Positions 22,201 through 35,080 of a DNA stretch of 64,000 nt are shown here, piece by piece (the stretch's first letter is position 1; every line of letters starts with the position of its first letter). The position numbers and the translations under genes are program-made. Origin of the DNA: Nansenia antarctica (Eukaryota > Chordata > Actinopteri > Argentiniformes > Microstomatidae); the NCBI GenBank assembly GCA_963989245.1, contig OZ022349.1, forward strand, positions 31,850,693 through 31,914,692. The letters run 5' to 3'. Under the pieces are notes generated by a model. That model saw only the letters and a program-made list of their open reading frames with translations. It did no database searches and was not told the origin of the DNA.

Positions 22201-24680
22201 TAGAACGAATGCAAAAAACAGTCCACTCTCAGAACAGGCCGCTTGGACACTTTCAGAACAGCTCTGTTAATGACTGAAAACAGCTCTCGAAGAGATTGTC
22301 AAAAGAGACTCTGAAAACGAAACGTTTATTTACTTTTGAGCAAAGGCTGCACACACGCAATTCAAGTTGCTTTGATTGTCATTTAGAGTACATTATAGGA
22401 TTATTCAACAACAAGTGAAAATGTGCTCTTGAAAGGCAGAAAACATCACTTTGATAGTTTGATATAACTGAGAACGAATGCAAAAAACAGTCCACTTCAG
22501 AAACAGGCCGCTTGGACACTTTCAGAACAGCTCTGTTTAATGACTGAAAACCAGCTCTCGAAGGATTGTCAAAAGAGGACTCCGAAACGAAACGTTGATC
22601 ACTTTTGAGCAATGGCTGCACACACGCAATTCAAGTTGCTCTGATTGTCATTTAGAGTTACCAATTATAGGGATTATTCAACAACAAGTCAAAATGTGCT
22701 CGTGAAAGGCAGAAAATAAAAACTTTGATAGTTTGATATAACTTGAGAACGAATTGCAAAAACAGTCCACTCTCAGAACAGGCCGCTTGGGACACTTTCA
22801 GAACAGCTCTGTTAATGACTGAAAACAGCTCTCAAGAGATTGTCAAAAGAGACTCTGGAAAACGAAACGTTGATTACTTTGAGCAAAAGGCTGCACAAGC
22901 AATTCAAGTTGCCTGATTGTTCATTTAGAGTTACATTATAGGATTATTCAACAACAAGTGAAATGTGCTGTGAAAGCAGAAAACAACACTTTGATAGTTT
23001 GATATAACTTGAGAACGAATGCAAAAAACAGTCACTCTCAGATACAGGCCGCTTGGGCACTTTCAGAACAGCTCTGTTAATGACTGAAAACAGCTCTCGA
23101 AGAGATTGTCAAAAGAGACTCCGAAAACGAAACGTTGATCACTTTTGACAAAAGGCTGCACACACGCAATTCAAGTTGCTCTGATTGTCATTTAGAGTTA
23201 CAATATAGGATTATTCAACAACAAGTCAAAATGTGCCCTGTGAAAGGAGAAACAACACTTTGATAGTTTGCTACTGAGAACGAATGCAAAAAAACAGTCC
23301 ACTCTTAGAACAGGCCGCTTGGACACTTTCAGAACAGCTCTGTTAATGACTGAAAAACAGCTCTCGAGAGATTGTCCAAAAGAGACTCTGAAAAACGAAA
23401 CGTTGATTACTTTTGAGCAAAAGGCTGCACACACGCAATTCAAGTGCTCTGATTGTATTTAGAGTAACATTATAGGATTATCAACAGCAAGTGAAAATGT
23501 GCTCGTGAAAGGCAGAAAACACACTTTGATAGTTTGAATATTAACTTGAGAACGAATGCAAAAAACAGTCCACTCTCAGAACAGGCCGCTTGGACACTTT
23601 CAGAACAGCTCTGTTAATGACTGAAAACAGCTCTCGAAGAGATTGTCAAAAGAGACTCCGAAACGAAACGTTGATCACTTTTGAGCAAAAGGCTGCACAC
23701 ACGCAATTTCAAGTTGCTCTGATTGTCATTTAGAGTTACATTATAGGATTATTCCAACAAAAGTCAAAATGTGCTCGTGAAAGGCAGAAAACAACACTTT
23801 GAATAGTTTGATATAACTTGAGAACGAATGCAAAAAACAGTCACTCTCAGAAACAGGCCGCTTGGACACTTTCAGAACAGCTCTGTTAATGACTGAAAAC
23901 AGCTCTCGAAGAGATTGTCAAAAGAGACTCTGAAAACGAAACGTTGATTACCTTTTGAGCAAAAGTCTGCACACACGCAATTCAAGTTGCTCTGATTGTC
24001 ATTTGAGTAACATTATAGGATTATTCAACAACAAGTGAAAATGTGCTCGTGAAAGGCAGAAAACAACACTTTGATAGTTTGATATAACTTGAGAACGAAT
24101 GCAAAAAACAGTCCACTCTCAGAACAGGCCGCTTGGACACATCCAGAACAGCTCTGTTAATGACTGAAAACAGCTCTCCAAGAGATTGTCAAAAGGAGAC
24201 TCCGAAAACGAAACGTTGCTCACTTTGAGCAACAGGCTGCACACCGCAATTCAAGTTGCTCTGATTGTCATTAGAGTTACAATATAGATTATTCAACAAC
24301 AAGTCAAAATGTGCTGTGAAAGGCAGAAAACAACACTTTGATAGTTTGATATAACTTGAGAACGAATGCAAAAAACAGTCCACTCTAAGAACAGGCCGCT
24401 TGGACACTTTCAGAACAGCTCTGTTAATGACTGAAAACAGCTCTTGAAGAGATTGTCAAAAGAGACTCTGAAAACGAAACGTTGATTACTTTTTGAGCAA
24501 AAGGCTGCACACACGCAAATTCAAGTTGCTCTGATTGTCATTTAGAGTAACATTATAGGATTATTCAACAACAAGTCAAAATGTGCTCGTGAAAGGCAGA
24601 AAACAACACTTTGTAGTTTGATATAACTTGAAGAACGAATGCAAAAAAAACAGTCCACTCTCAGAACAGGCCGCTTGGAC
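22201..24680. repeat. Satellite with dense small indels (contig start)
   Basis: The 271-bp satellite resumes in mid-monomer, but nearly every copy carries several one-base insertions, deletions or substitutions found nowhere else. Examples are gtttatttac, aattgcaaaaac, ccaattataggg, ctgcacaagcaatt and cttgggcac. Many are homopolymer length changes. The underlying monomer types (gtAac/gtGaaa, actcTg/gatTac, ttacAat) match the clean array further right. The pattern fits unpolished or low-coverage consensus at a contig end better than ageing of an array edge, which should give mostly substitutions. Open frames of 60-100 codons here arise only from these shifts. Confidence 0.85.
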
Positions 24681-27600
24681 ACTTTCAGAACAGCTCTGTT
24701 AATGACTGAAAACAGCTCTCGAAGAGATTGTCAAAAGAGACTCTGAAAACGAAACGTTGATTACTTTTGAGCAAAAGGCTGCACACACGCAATTCAAGTT
24801 GCTCTGATTGTCATTTAGAGTAACATTATAGGATTATTCAACAACAAGTGAAAATGTGCTCGTGAAAGGCAGAAAACAACACTTTGATAGTTTGATATAA
24901 CTTGAGAACGAATGCAAAAAACAGTCCACTCTCAGAACAGGCCGCTTGGACACTTTCAGAACAGCTCTGTTAATGACTGAAAACAGCTCTCGAAGAGATT
25001 GTCAAAAGAGACTCCGAAAACGAAACGTTGATCACTTTTGAGCAAAAGGCTGCACACACGCAATTCAAGTTGCTCTGATTGTCATTTAGAGTTACATTAT
25101 AGGATTATTCAACAACAAGTCAAAATGTGCTCGTGAAAGGCAGAAAACAACACTTTGATAGTTTGATATAACTTGAGAACGAATGCAAAAAACAGTCCAC
25201 TCTCAGAACAGGCCGCTTGGACACTTTCAGAACAGCTCTGTTAATGACTGAAAACAGCTCTCGAAGAGATTGTCAAAAGAGACTCTGAAAACGAAACGTT
25301 GATTACTTTTGAGCAAAAGGCTGCACACACGCAATTCAAGTTGCTCTGATTGTCATTTAGAGTAACATTATAGGATTATTCAACAACAAGTGAAAATGTG
25401 CTCGTGAAAGGCAGAAAACAACACTTTGATAGTTTGATATAACTTGAGAACGAATGCAAAAAACAGTCCACTCTCAGAACAGGCCGCTTGGACACTTTCA
25501 GAACAGCTCTGTTAATGACTGAAAACAGCTCTCGAAGAGATTGTCAAAAGAGACTCCGAAAACGAAACGTTGATCACTTTTGAGCAAAAGGCTGCACACA
25601 CGCAATTCAAGTTGCTCTGATTGTCATTTAGAGTTACAATATAGGATTATTCAACAACAAGTCAAAATGTGCTCGTGAAAGGCAGAAAACAACACTTTGA
25701 TAGTTTGATATAACTTGAGAACGAATGCAAAAACAGTCCACTCTCAGAACAGGCCGCTTGACACTTTCAGAACAGCTCTGTTAATGACTGAAAACAGCTC
25801 TCGAAGAGATTGTCAAAAGAGACTCCGAAAACGAAACGTTGATCACTTTTGAGCAAAAGGCTGCACACACGCAATTCAAGTTGCTCTGATTGTCATTTAG
25901 AGTTACATTATAGGATTATTCAACAACAAGTCAAAATGTGCTCGTGAAAGGCAGAAAACAACACTTTGATAGTTTGATATAACTTGAGAACGAATGCAAA
26001 AACAGTCCACTCTCAGAACAGGCCGCTTGGACACTTTCAGAACAGCTCTGTTTAATGACTGAAAACAGCTCTCGAAGAGATTGTCAAAAGAGACTCTGAA
26101 AACGAAACGTTGATTACTTTTGAGCAAAAGGCTGCACACACGCAATTCAAGTTGCTCTGATTGTCATTTAGAGTAACATTATAGGATTATTCAACAACAA
26201 GTCAAAATGTGCTCGTGAAAGGCAGAAAACAACACTTTGATAGTTTGATATAACTTGAGAACGAATGCAAAAAACAGTCCACTCTCAGAACAGGCCGCTT
26301 GGACACTTTCAGAACAGCTCTGTTAATGACTGAAAACAGCTCTCGAAGAGATTGTCAAAAGAGACTCCGGAAAACGAAACGTTGATCACTTTTGAGCAAA
26401 AGGCTGCACACACGCAATTCAAGTTGCTCTGATTGTCATTTAGAGTTACATTATAGGATTATTCAACAACAAGTCAAAATGTGCTCGTGAAAGGCAGAAA
26501 ACAACACTTTGATAGTTTGATATAACTTGAGAACGAATGCAAAAAACAGTCCACTCTAAGAACAGGCCGCTTGGACACTTTCAGAACAGCTCTGTTAATG
26601 ACTGAAAACAGCTCTCGAAGAGATTGTCAAAAGAGACTCTGAAAACGAAACGTTGATTACTTTTGAGCAAAAGGCTGCACACACGCAATTCAAGTTGCTC
26701 TGATTGTCATTTAGAGTAACATTATAGGATTATTCAACAACAAGTCAAAATGTGCTCGTGAAAGGCAGAAAACAACACTTTGATAGTTTGATATAACTTG
26801 AGAACGAATGCAAAAAACAGTCCACTCTAAGAACAGGCCGCTTGGACACTTTCAGAACAGCTCTGTTAATGACTGAAAACAGCTCTCGAAGAGATTGTCA
26901 AAAGAGACTCGAAAACGAAACGTTGATCACTTTTGAGCAAAAGGCTGCACACACGCAATTCAAGTTGCTCTGATTGTCATTTAGAGTTACATTATAGGAT
27001 TATTCAACAACAAGTCAAAATGTGCTCGTGAAAGGCAGAAAACAACACTTTGATAGTTTGATATAACTTGAGAACGAATGCAAAAAACAGTCCACTCTCA
27101 GAACAGGCCGCTTGGACACTTTCAGAACAGCTCTGTTAATGACTGAAAACAGCTCTCGAAGAGATTGTCAAAAGAGACTCCGAAAACGAAACGTTGATCA
27201 CTTTTGAGCAAAAGGCTGCACACACGCAATTCAAGTTGCTCTGATTGTCATTTAGAGTTACATTATAGGATTATTCAACAACAAGTCAAAATGTGCTCGT
27301 GAAAGGCAGAAAACAACACTTTGATAGTTTGATATAACTTGAGAACGAATGCAAAAAACAGTCCACTCTAAGAACAGGCCGCTTGGACACTTTCAGAACA
27401 GCTCTGTTAATGACTGAAAAACAGCTCTCGAAGAGATTGTCAAAAGAGACTCTGAAAACGAAACGTTGATTACTTTTGAGCAAAAGGCTGCACACACGCA
27501 ATTCAAGTTGCTCTGATTGTCATTTAGAGTAACATTATAGGATTATTCAACAGCAAGTCAAAATGTGCTCGTGAAAGGCAGAAAACAACACTTTGATAGT

Positions 27601-28576
27601 TTGATATAACTTGAGAACGAATGCAAAAAACAGTCCACTCTAAGAACAGGCCGCTTGGACACTTTCAGAACAGCTCTGTTAATGACTGAAAACAGCTCTC
27701 GAAGAGATTGTCAAAAGAGACTCCGAAAACGAAACGTTGATCACTTTTGAGCAAAAGGCTGCACACACGCAATTCAAGTTGCTCTGATTGTCATTTAGAG
27801 TTACATTATAGGATTATTCAACAACAAGTCAAAATGTGCTCGTGAAAGGCAGAAAACAACACTTTGATAGTTTGATATAACTTGAGAACGAATGCAAAAA
27901 ACAGTCCACTCTCAGAACAGGCCGCTTGGACACTTTCAGAACAGCTCTGTTAATGACTGAAAACAGCTCTCGAAGAGATTGTCAAAAGAGACTCTGAAAA
28001 CGAAACGTTGATTACTTTTGAGCAAAAGGCTGCACACACGCAATTCAAGTTGCTCTGATTGTCATTTAGAGTAACATTATAGGATTATTCAACAACAAGT
28101 GAAAAATGTGCTCGTGAAAGGCAGAAAACAACACTTTGATAGTTTGATATAACTTGAGAACGAATGCAAAAAACAGTCCACTCTCAGAACAGGCCGCTTG
28201 GACACTTTCAGAACAGCTCTGTTAATGACTGAAAACAGCTCTCGAAGAGATTGTCAAAAGAGACTCTGAAAACGAAACGTTGATTACTTTTGAGCAAAAG
28301 GCTGCACACACGCAATTCAAGTTGCTCTGATTGTCATTTAGAGTAACATTATAGGATTATTCAACAGCAAGTCAAAATGTGCTCGTGAAAGGCAGAAACA
28401 ACACTTTGATAGTTTGATATAACTTGAGAACGAATGCAAAAAACAGTCCACTCTAAGAACAGGCCGCTTGGACACTTTCAGAACAGCTCTGTTAATGACT
28501 GAAAACAGCTCTCGAAGAGATTGTCAAAAGAGACTCCAAAAACGAAACGTTGATCACTTTTGAGCAAAAGGCTGCA
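24681..28576. repeat. Transition zone: satellite with occasional indels
   Basis: Between the noisy start and the clean array, about one length error per one or two monomers remains. Examples are the five-A runs near 25733 and 26000, cgcttgacac near 25760, tgtttaatg near 26050, actccggaaaac near 26368, actcgaaaac near 26909, gaaaaacagc near 27420, gtgaaaaatg near 28102 and cagaaacaac near 28397. Monomer types alternate between gtAac and gtTac forms. The declining error density supports a consensus-quality gradient. Confidence 0.75.
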
Positions 28577-30744
28577 CACACGCAATTCAAGTTGCTCTGA
28601 TTGTCATTTAGAGTTACATTATAGGATTATTCAACAACAAGTCAAAATGTGCTCGTGAAAGGCAGAAAACAACACTTTGATAGTTTGATATAACTTGAGA
28701 ACGAATGCAAAAAACAGTCCACTCTCAGAACAGGCCGCTTGGACACTTTCAGAACAGCTCTGTTAATGACTGAAAACAGCTCTCGAAGAGATTGTCAAAA
28801 GAGACTCCGAAAACGAAACGTTGATCACTTTTGAGCAAAAGGCTGCACACACGCAATTCAAGTTGCTCTGATTGTCATTTAGAGTTACATTATAGGATTA
28901 TTCAACAACAAGTCAAAATGTGCTCGTGAAAGGCAGAAAACAACACTTTGATAGTTTGATATAACTTGAGAACGAATGCAAAAAACAGTCCACTCTCAGA
29001 ACAGGCCGCTTGGACACTTTCAGAACAGCTCTGTTAATGACTGAAAACAGCTCTCGAAGAGATTGTCAAAAGAGACTCTGAAAACGAAACGTTGATTACT
29101 TTTGAGCAAAAGGCTGCACACACGCAATTCAAGTTGCTCTGATTGTCATTTAGAGTAACATTATAGGATTATTCAACAGCAAGTCAAAATGTGCTCGTGA
29201 AAGGCAGAAAACAACACTTTGATAGTTTGATATAACTTGAGAACGAATGCAAAAAACAGTCCACTCTCAGAACAGGCCGCTTGGACACTTTCAGAACAGC
29301 TCTGTTAATGACTGAAAACAGCTCTCGAAGAGATTGTCAAAAGAGACTCCGAAAACGAAACGTTGATCACTTTTGAGCAAAAGGCTGCACACACGCAATT
29401 CAAGTTGCTCTGATTGTCATTTAGAGTTACATTATAGGATTATTCAACAACAAGTCAAAATGTGCTCGTGAAAGGCAGAAAACAACACTTTGATAGTTTG
29501 ATATAACTTGAGAACGAATGCAAAAAACAGTCCACTCTCAGAACAGGCCGCTTGGACACTTTCAGAACAGCTCTGTTAATGACTGAAAACAGCTCTCGAA
29601 GAGATTGTCAAAAGAGACTCTGAAAACGAAACGTTGATTACTTTTGAGCAAAAGGCTGCACACACGCAATTCAAGTTGCTCTGATTGTCATTTAGAGTAA
29701 CATTATAGGATTATTCAACAACAAGTGAAAATGTGCTCGTGAAAGGCAGAAAACAACACTTTGATAGTTTGATATAACTTGAGAACGAATGCAAAAAACA
29801 GTCCACTCTCAGAACAGGCCGCTTGGACACTTTCAGAACAGCTCTGTTAATGACTGAAAACAGCTCTCGAAGAGATTGTCAAAAGAGACTCCGAAAACGA
29901 AACGTTGATCACTTTTGAGCAAAAGGCTGCACACACGCAATTCAAGTTGCTCTGATTGTCATTTAGAGTTACAATATAGGATTATTCAACAACAAGTCAA
30001 AATGTGCTCGTGAAAGGCAGAAAACAACACTTTGATAGTTTGATATAACTTGAGAACGAATGCAAAAAACAGTCCACTCTAAGAACAGGCCGCTTGGACA
30101 CTTTCAGAACAGCTCTGTTAATGACTGAAAACAGCTCTCGAAGAGATTGTCAAAAGAGACTCTGAAAACGAAACGTTGATTACTTTTGAGCAAAAGGCTG
30201 CACACACGCAATTCAAGTTGCTCTGATTGTCATTTAGAGTAACATTATAGGATTATTCAACAACAAGTCAAAATGTGCTCGTGAAAGGCAGAAAACAACA
30301 CTTTGATAGTTTGATATAACTTGAGAACGAATGCAAAAAACAGTCCACTCTCAGAACAGGCCGCTTGGACACTTTCAGAACAGCTCTGTTAATGACTGAA
30401 AACAGCTCTCGAAGAGATTGTCAAAAGAGACTCCGAAAACGAAACGTTGATCACTTTTGAGCAAAAGGCTGCACACACGCAATTCAAGTTGCTCTGATTG
30501 TCATTTAGAGTTACATTATAGGATTATTCAACAACAAGTCAAAATGTGCTCGTGAAAGGCAGAAAACAACACTTTGATAGTTTGATATAACTTGAGAACG
30601 AATGCAAAAAACAGTCCACTCTAAGAACAGGCCGCTTGGACACTTTCAGAACAGCTCTGTTAATGACTGAAAACAGCTCTCGAAGAGATTGTCAAAAGAG
30701 ACTCTGAAAACGAAACGTTGATTACTTTTGAGCAAAAGGCTGCA

Positions 30745-33454
30745 CACACGCAATTCAAGTTGCTCTGATTGTCATTTAGAGTAACATTATAGGATTATTC
30801 AACAGCAAGTCAAAATGTGCTCGTGAAAGGCAGAAAACAACACTTTGATAGTTTGATATAACTTGAGAACGAATGCAAAAAACAGTCCACTCTAAGAACA
30901 GGCCGCTTGGACACTTTCAGAACAGCTCTGTTAATGACTGAAAACAGCTCTCGAAGAGATTGTCAAAAGAGACTCCAAAAACGAAACGTTGATCACTTTT
31001 GAGCAAAAGGCTGCACACACGCAATTCAAGTTGCTCTGATTGTCATTTAGAGTTACATTATAGGATTATTCAACAACAAGTCAAAATGTGCTCGTGAAAG
31101 GCAGAAAACAACACTTTGATAGTTTGATATAACTTGAGAACGAATGCAAAAAACAGTCCACTCTCAGAACAGGCCGCTTGGACACTTTCAGAACAGCTCT
31201 GTTAATGACTGAAAACAGCTCTCGAAGAGATTGTCAAAAGAGACTCCGAAAACGAAACGTTGATCACTTTTGAGCAAAAGGCTGCACACACGCAATTCAA
31301 GTTGCTCTGATTGTCATTTAGAGTTACATTATAGGATTATTCAACAACAAGTCAAAATGTGCTCGTGAAAGGCAGAAAACAACACTTTGATAGTTTGATA
31401 TAACTTGAGAACGAATGCAAAAAACAGTCCACTCTCAGAACAGGCCGCTTGGACACTTTCAGAACAGCTCTGTTAATGACTGAAAACAGCTCTCGAAGAG
31501 ATTGTCAAAAGAGACTCTGAAAACGAAACGTTGATTACTTTTGAGCAAAAGGCTGCACACACGCAATTCAAGTTGCTCTGATTGTCATTTAGAGTAACAT
31601 TATAGGATTATTCAACAACAAGTCAAAATGTGCTCGTGAAAGGCAGAAAACAACACTTTGATAGTTTGATATAACTTGAGAACGAATGCAAAAAACAGTC
31701 CACTCTCAGAACAGGCCGCTTGGACACTTTCAGAACAGCTCTGTTAATGACTGAAAACAGCTCTCGAAGAGATTGTCAAAAGAGACTCCGAAAACGAAAC
31801 GTTGATCACTTTTGAGCAAAAGGCTGCACACACGCAATTCAAGTTGCTCTGATTGTCATTTAGAGTTACATTATAGGATTATTCAACAACAAGTCAAAAT
31901 GTGCTCGTGAAAGGCAGAAAACAACACTTTGATAGTTTGATATAACTTGAGAACGAATGCAAAAAACAGTCCACTCTAAGAACAGGCCGCTTGGACACTT
32001 TCAGAACAGCTCTGTTAATGACTGAAAACAGCTCTCGAAGAGATTGTCAAAAGAGACTCTGAAAACGAAACGTTGATTACTTTTGAGCAAAAGGCTGCAC
32101 ACACGCAATTCAAGTTGCTCTGATTGTCATTTAGAGTAACATTATAGGATTATTCAACAGCAAGTCAAAATGTGCTCGTGAAAGGCAGAAAACAACACTT
32201 TGATAGTTTGATATAACTTGAGAACGAATGCAAAAAACAGTCCACTCTAAGAACAGGCCGCTTGGACACTTTCAGAACAGCTCTGTTAATGACTGAAAAC
32301 AGCTCTCGAAGAGATTGTCAAAAGAGACTCCAAAAACGAAACGTTGATCACTTTTGAGCAAAAGGCTGCACACACGCAATTCAAGTTGCTCTGATTGTCA
32401 TTTAGAGTTACATTATAGGATTATTCAACAACAAGTCAAAATGTGCTCGTGAAAGGCAGAAAACAACACTTTGATAGTTTGATATAACTTGAGAACGAAT
32501 GCAAAAAACAGTCCACTCTCAGAACAGGCCGCTTGGACACTTTCAGAACAGCTCTGTTAATGACTGAAAACAGCTCTCGAAGAGATTGTCAAAAGAGACT
32601 CCGAAAACGAAACGTTGATCACTTTTGAGCAAAAGGCTGCACACACGCAATTCAAGTTGCTCTGATTGTCATTTAGAGTTACATTATAGGATTATTCAAC
32701 AACAAGTCAAAATGTGCTCGTGAAAGGCAGAAAACAACACTTTGATAGTTTGATATAACTTGAGAACGAATGCAAAAAACAGTCCACTCTCAGAACAGGC
32801 CGCTTGGACACTTTCAGAACAGCTCTGTTAATGACTGAAAACAGCTCTCGAAGAGATTGTCAAAAGAGACTCTGAAAACGAAACGTTGATTACTTTTGAG
32901 CAAAAGGCTGCACACACGCAATTCAAGTTGCTCTGATTGTCATTTAGAGTAACATTATAGGATTATTCAAAAACAAGTCAAAATGTGCTCGTGAAAGGCA
33001 GAAAACAACACTTTGATAGTTTGATATAACTTGAGAACGAATGCAAAAAACAGTCCACTCTCAGAACAGGCCGCTTGGACACTTTCAGAACAGCTCTGTT
33101 AATGACTGAAAACAGCTCTCGAAGAGATTGTCAAAAGAGACTCCGAAAACGAAACGTTGATCACTTTTGAGCAAAAGGCTGCACACACGCAATTCAAGTT
33201 GCTCTGATTGTCATTTAGAGTTACATTATAGGATTATTCAACAACAAGTCAAAATGTGCTCGTGAAAGGCAGAAAACAACACTTTGATAGTTTGATATAA
33301 CTTGAGAACGAATGCAAAAAACAGTCCACTCTCAGAACAGGCCGCTTGGACACTTTCAGAACAGCTCTGTTAATGACTGAAAACAGCTCTCGAAGAGATT
33401 GTCAAAAGAGACTCCGAAAACGAAACGTTGATCACTTTTGAGCAAAAGGCTGCA
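30745..33454. repeat. 5-monomer HOR (1355 bp), two copies
   Basis: The cagcaag variant recurs at 30803 and 32158, 1355 bp or five monomers apart. The two units (30745-32099, 32100-33454) share the order gtAac/cagcaag/tctAag/actccA, then tctCag/actcCg, then tctCag/actcTg/gatTac, then gtAac/tctCag. They differ in the fifth monomer and in the tcaaAaacaag change at 32965. The first three monomers form a module also present at about 28306-29118 and, without cagcaag, at 33997-34809. Confidence 0.75.
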
Positions 33455-35080
33455 CACACGCAATTCAAGTTGCTCTGATTGTCATTTAGAGTTACATTAT
33501 AGGATTATTCAACAACAAGTCAAAATGTGCTCGTGAAAGGCAGAAAACAACACTTTGATAGTTTGATATAACTTGAGAACGAATGCAAAAAACAGTCCAC
33601 TCTAAAAACAGGCCGCTTGGACACTTTCAGAACAGCTCTGTTAATGACTGAAAACAGCTCTCGAAGAGATTGTCAAAAGAGACTCCAAAAACGAAACGTT
33701 GATCACTTTTGAGCAAAAGGCTGCACACACGCAATTCAAGTTGCTCTGATTGTCATTTAGAGTAACATTATAGGATTATTCAACAACAAGTCAAAATGTG
33801 CTCGTGAAAGGCAGAAAACAACACTTTGATAGTTTGATATAACTTGAGAACGAATGCAAAAAACAGTCCACTCTCAGAACAGGCCGCTTGGACACTTTCA
33901 GAACAGCTCTGTTAATGACTGAAAACAGCTCTCGAAGAGATTGTCAAAAGAGACTCTGAAAACGAAACGTTGATCACTTTTGAGCAAAAGGCTGCACACA
34001 CGCAATTCAAGTTGCTCTGATTGTCATTTAGAGTTACATTATAGGATTATTCAACAACAAGTCAAAATGTGCTCGTGAAAGGCAGAAAACAACACTTTGA
34101 TAGTTTGATATAACTTGAGAACGAATGCAAAAAACAGTCCACTCTAAGAACAGGCCGCTTGGACACTTTCAGAACAGCTCTGTTAATGACTGAAAACAGC
34201 TCTCGAAGAGATTGTCAAAAGAGACTCCAAAAACGAAACGTTGATCACTTTTGAGCAAAAGGCTGCACACACGCAATTCAAGTTGCTCTGATTGTCATTT
34301 AGAGTTACATTATAGGATTATTCAACAACAAGTCAAAATGTGCTCGTGAAAGGCAGAAAACAACACTTTGATAGTTTGATATAACTTGAGAACGAATGCA
34401 AAAAACAGTCCACTCTCAGAACAGGCCGCTTGGACACTTTCAGAACAGCTCTGTTAATGACTGAAAACAGCTCTCGAAGAGATTGTCAAAAGAGACTCCG
34501 AAAACGAAACGTTGATCACTTTTGAGCAAAAGGCTGCACACACGCAATTCAAGTTGCTCTGATTGTCATTTAGAGTTACATTATAGGATTATTCAACAAC
34601 AAGTCAAAATGTGCTCGTGAAAGGCAGAAAACAACACTTTGATAGTTTGATATAACTTGAGAACGAATGCAAAAAACAGTCCACTCTCAGAACAGGCCGC
34701 TTGGACACTTTCAGAACAGCTCTGTTAATGACTGAAAACAGCTCTCGAAGAGATTGTCAAAAGAGACTCTGAAAACGAAACGTTGATTACTTTTGAGCAA
34801 AAGGCTGCACACACGCAATTCAAGTTGCTCTGATTGTCATTTAGAGTAACATTATAGGATTATTCAAAAACAAGTCAAAATGTGCTCGTGAAAGGCAGAA
34901 AACAACACTTTGATAGTTTGATATAACTTGAGAACGAATGCAAAAAACAGTCCACTCTCAGAACAGGCCGCTTGGACACTTTCAGAACAGCTCTGTTAAT
35001 GACTGAAAACAGCTCTCGAAGAGATTGTCAAAAGAGACTCCGAAAACGAAACGTTGATCACTTTTGAGCAAAAGGCTGCA
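32100..35080. repeat. 7-monomer offset duplication (1897 bp)
   Basis: The rare tcaaAaacaag variant occurs at 32965 and 34862, exactly 7 x 271 bp apart. Flanking monomers also match: the actccA, actcCg, actcTg/gatTac series precedes both, and two tctCag/actcCg monomers follow both. The same variant appears once more at 39194, 16 monomers after the second copy once the two 2-bp deletions in between are counted. Confidence 0.75.

Noticed and set aside
21954..22277. Open frames of about 100 codons on both strands across the gap
   Set aside because: They are mostly unknown residues translated from the 200 N, joined to satellite on one side and transposon tail on the other.
22201..24680. Ancient diverged edge of the array
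   Set aside because: Changes are largely one-base indels at homopolymers and fade smoothly with distance, which fits consensus errors better than age. It remains possible in part.
22379..27501. Repeated minus-strand open frames with a shared KVSKRPVLRVDCF segment, and a related + strand frame at 23268-23462
   Set aside because: They are satellite translated across indels in the error-rich zone. In clean monomers the period of 271 is not a multiple of three and stops close every frame. Several begin at TTG-type starts not expected in a eukaryote.
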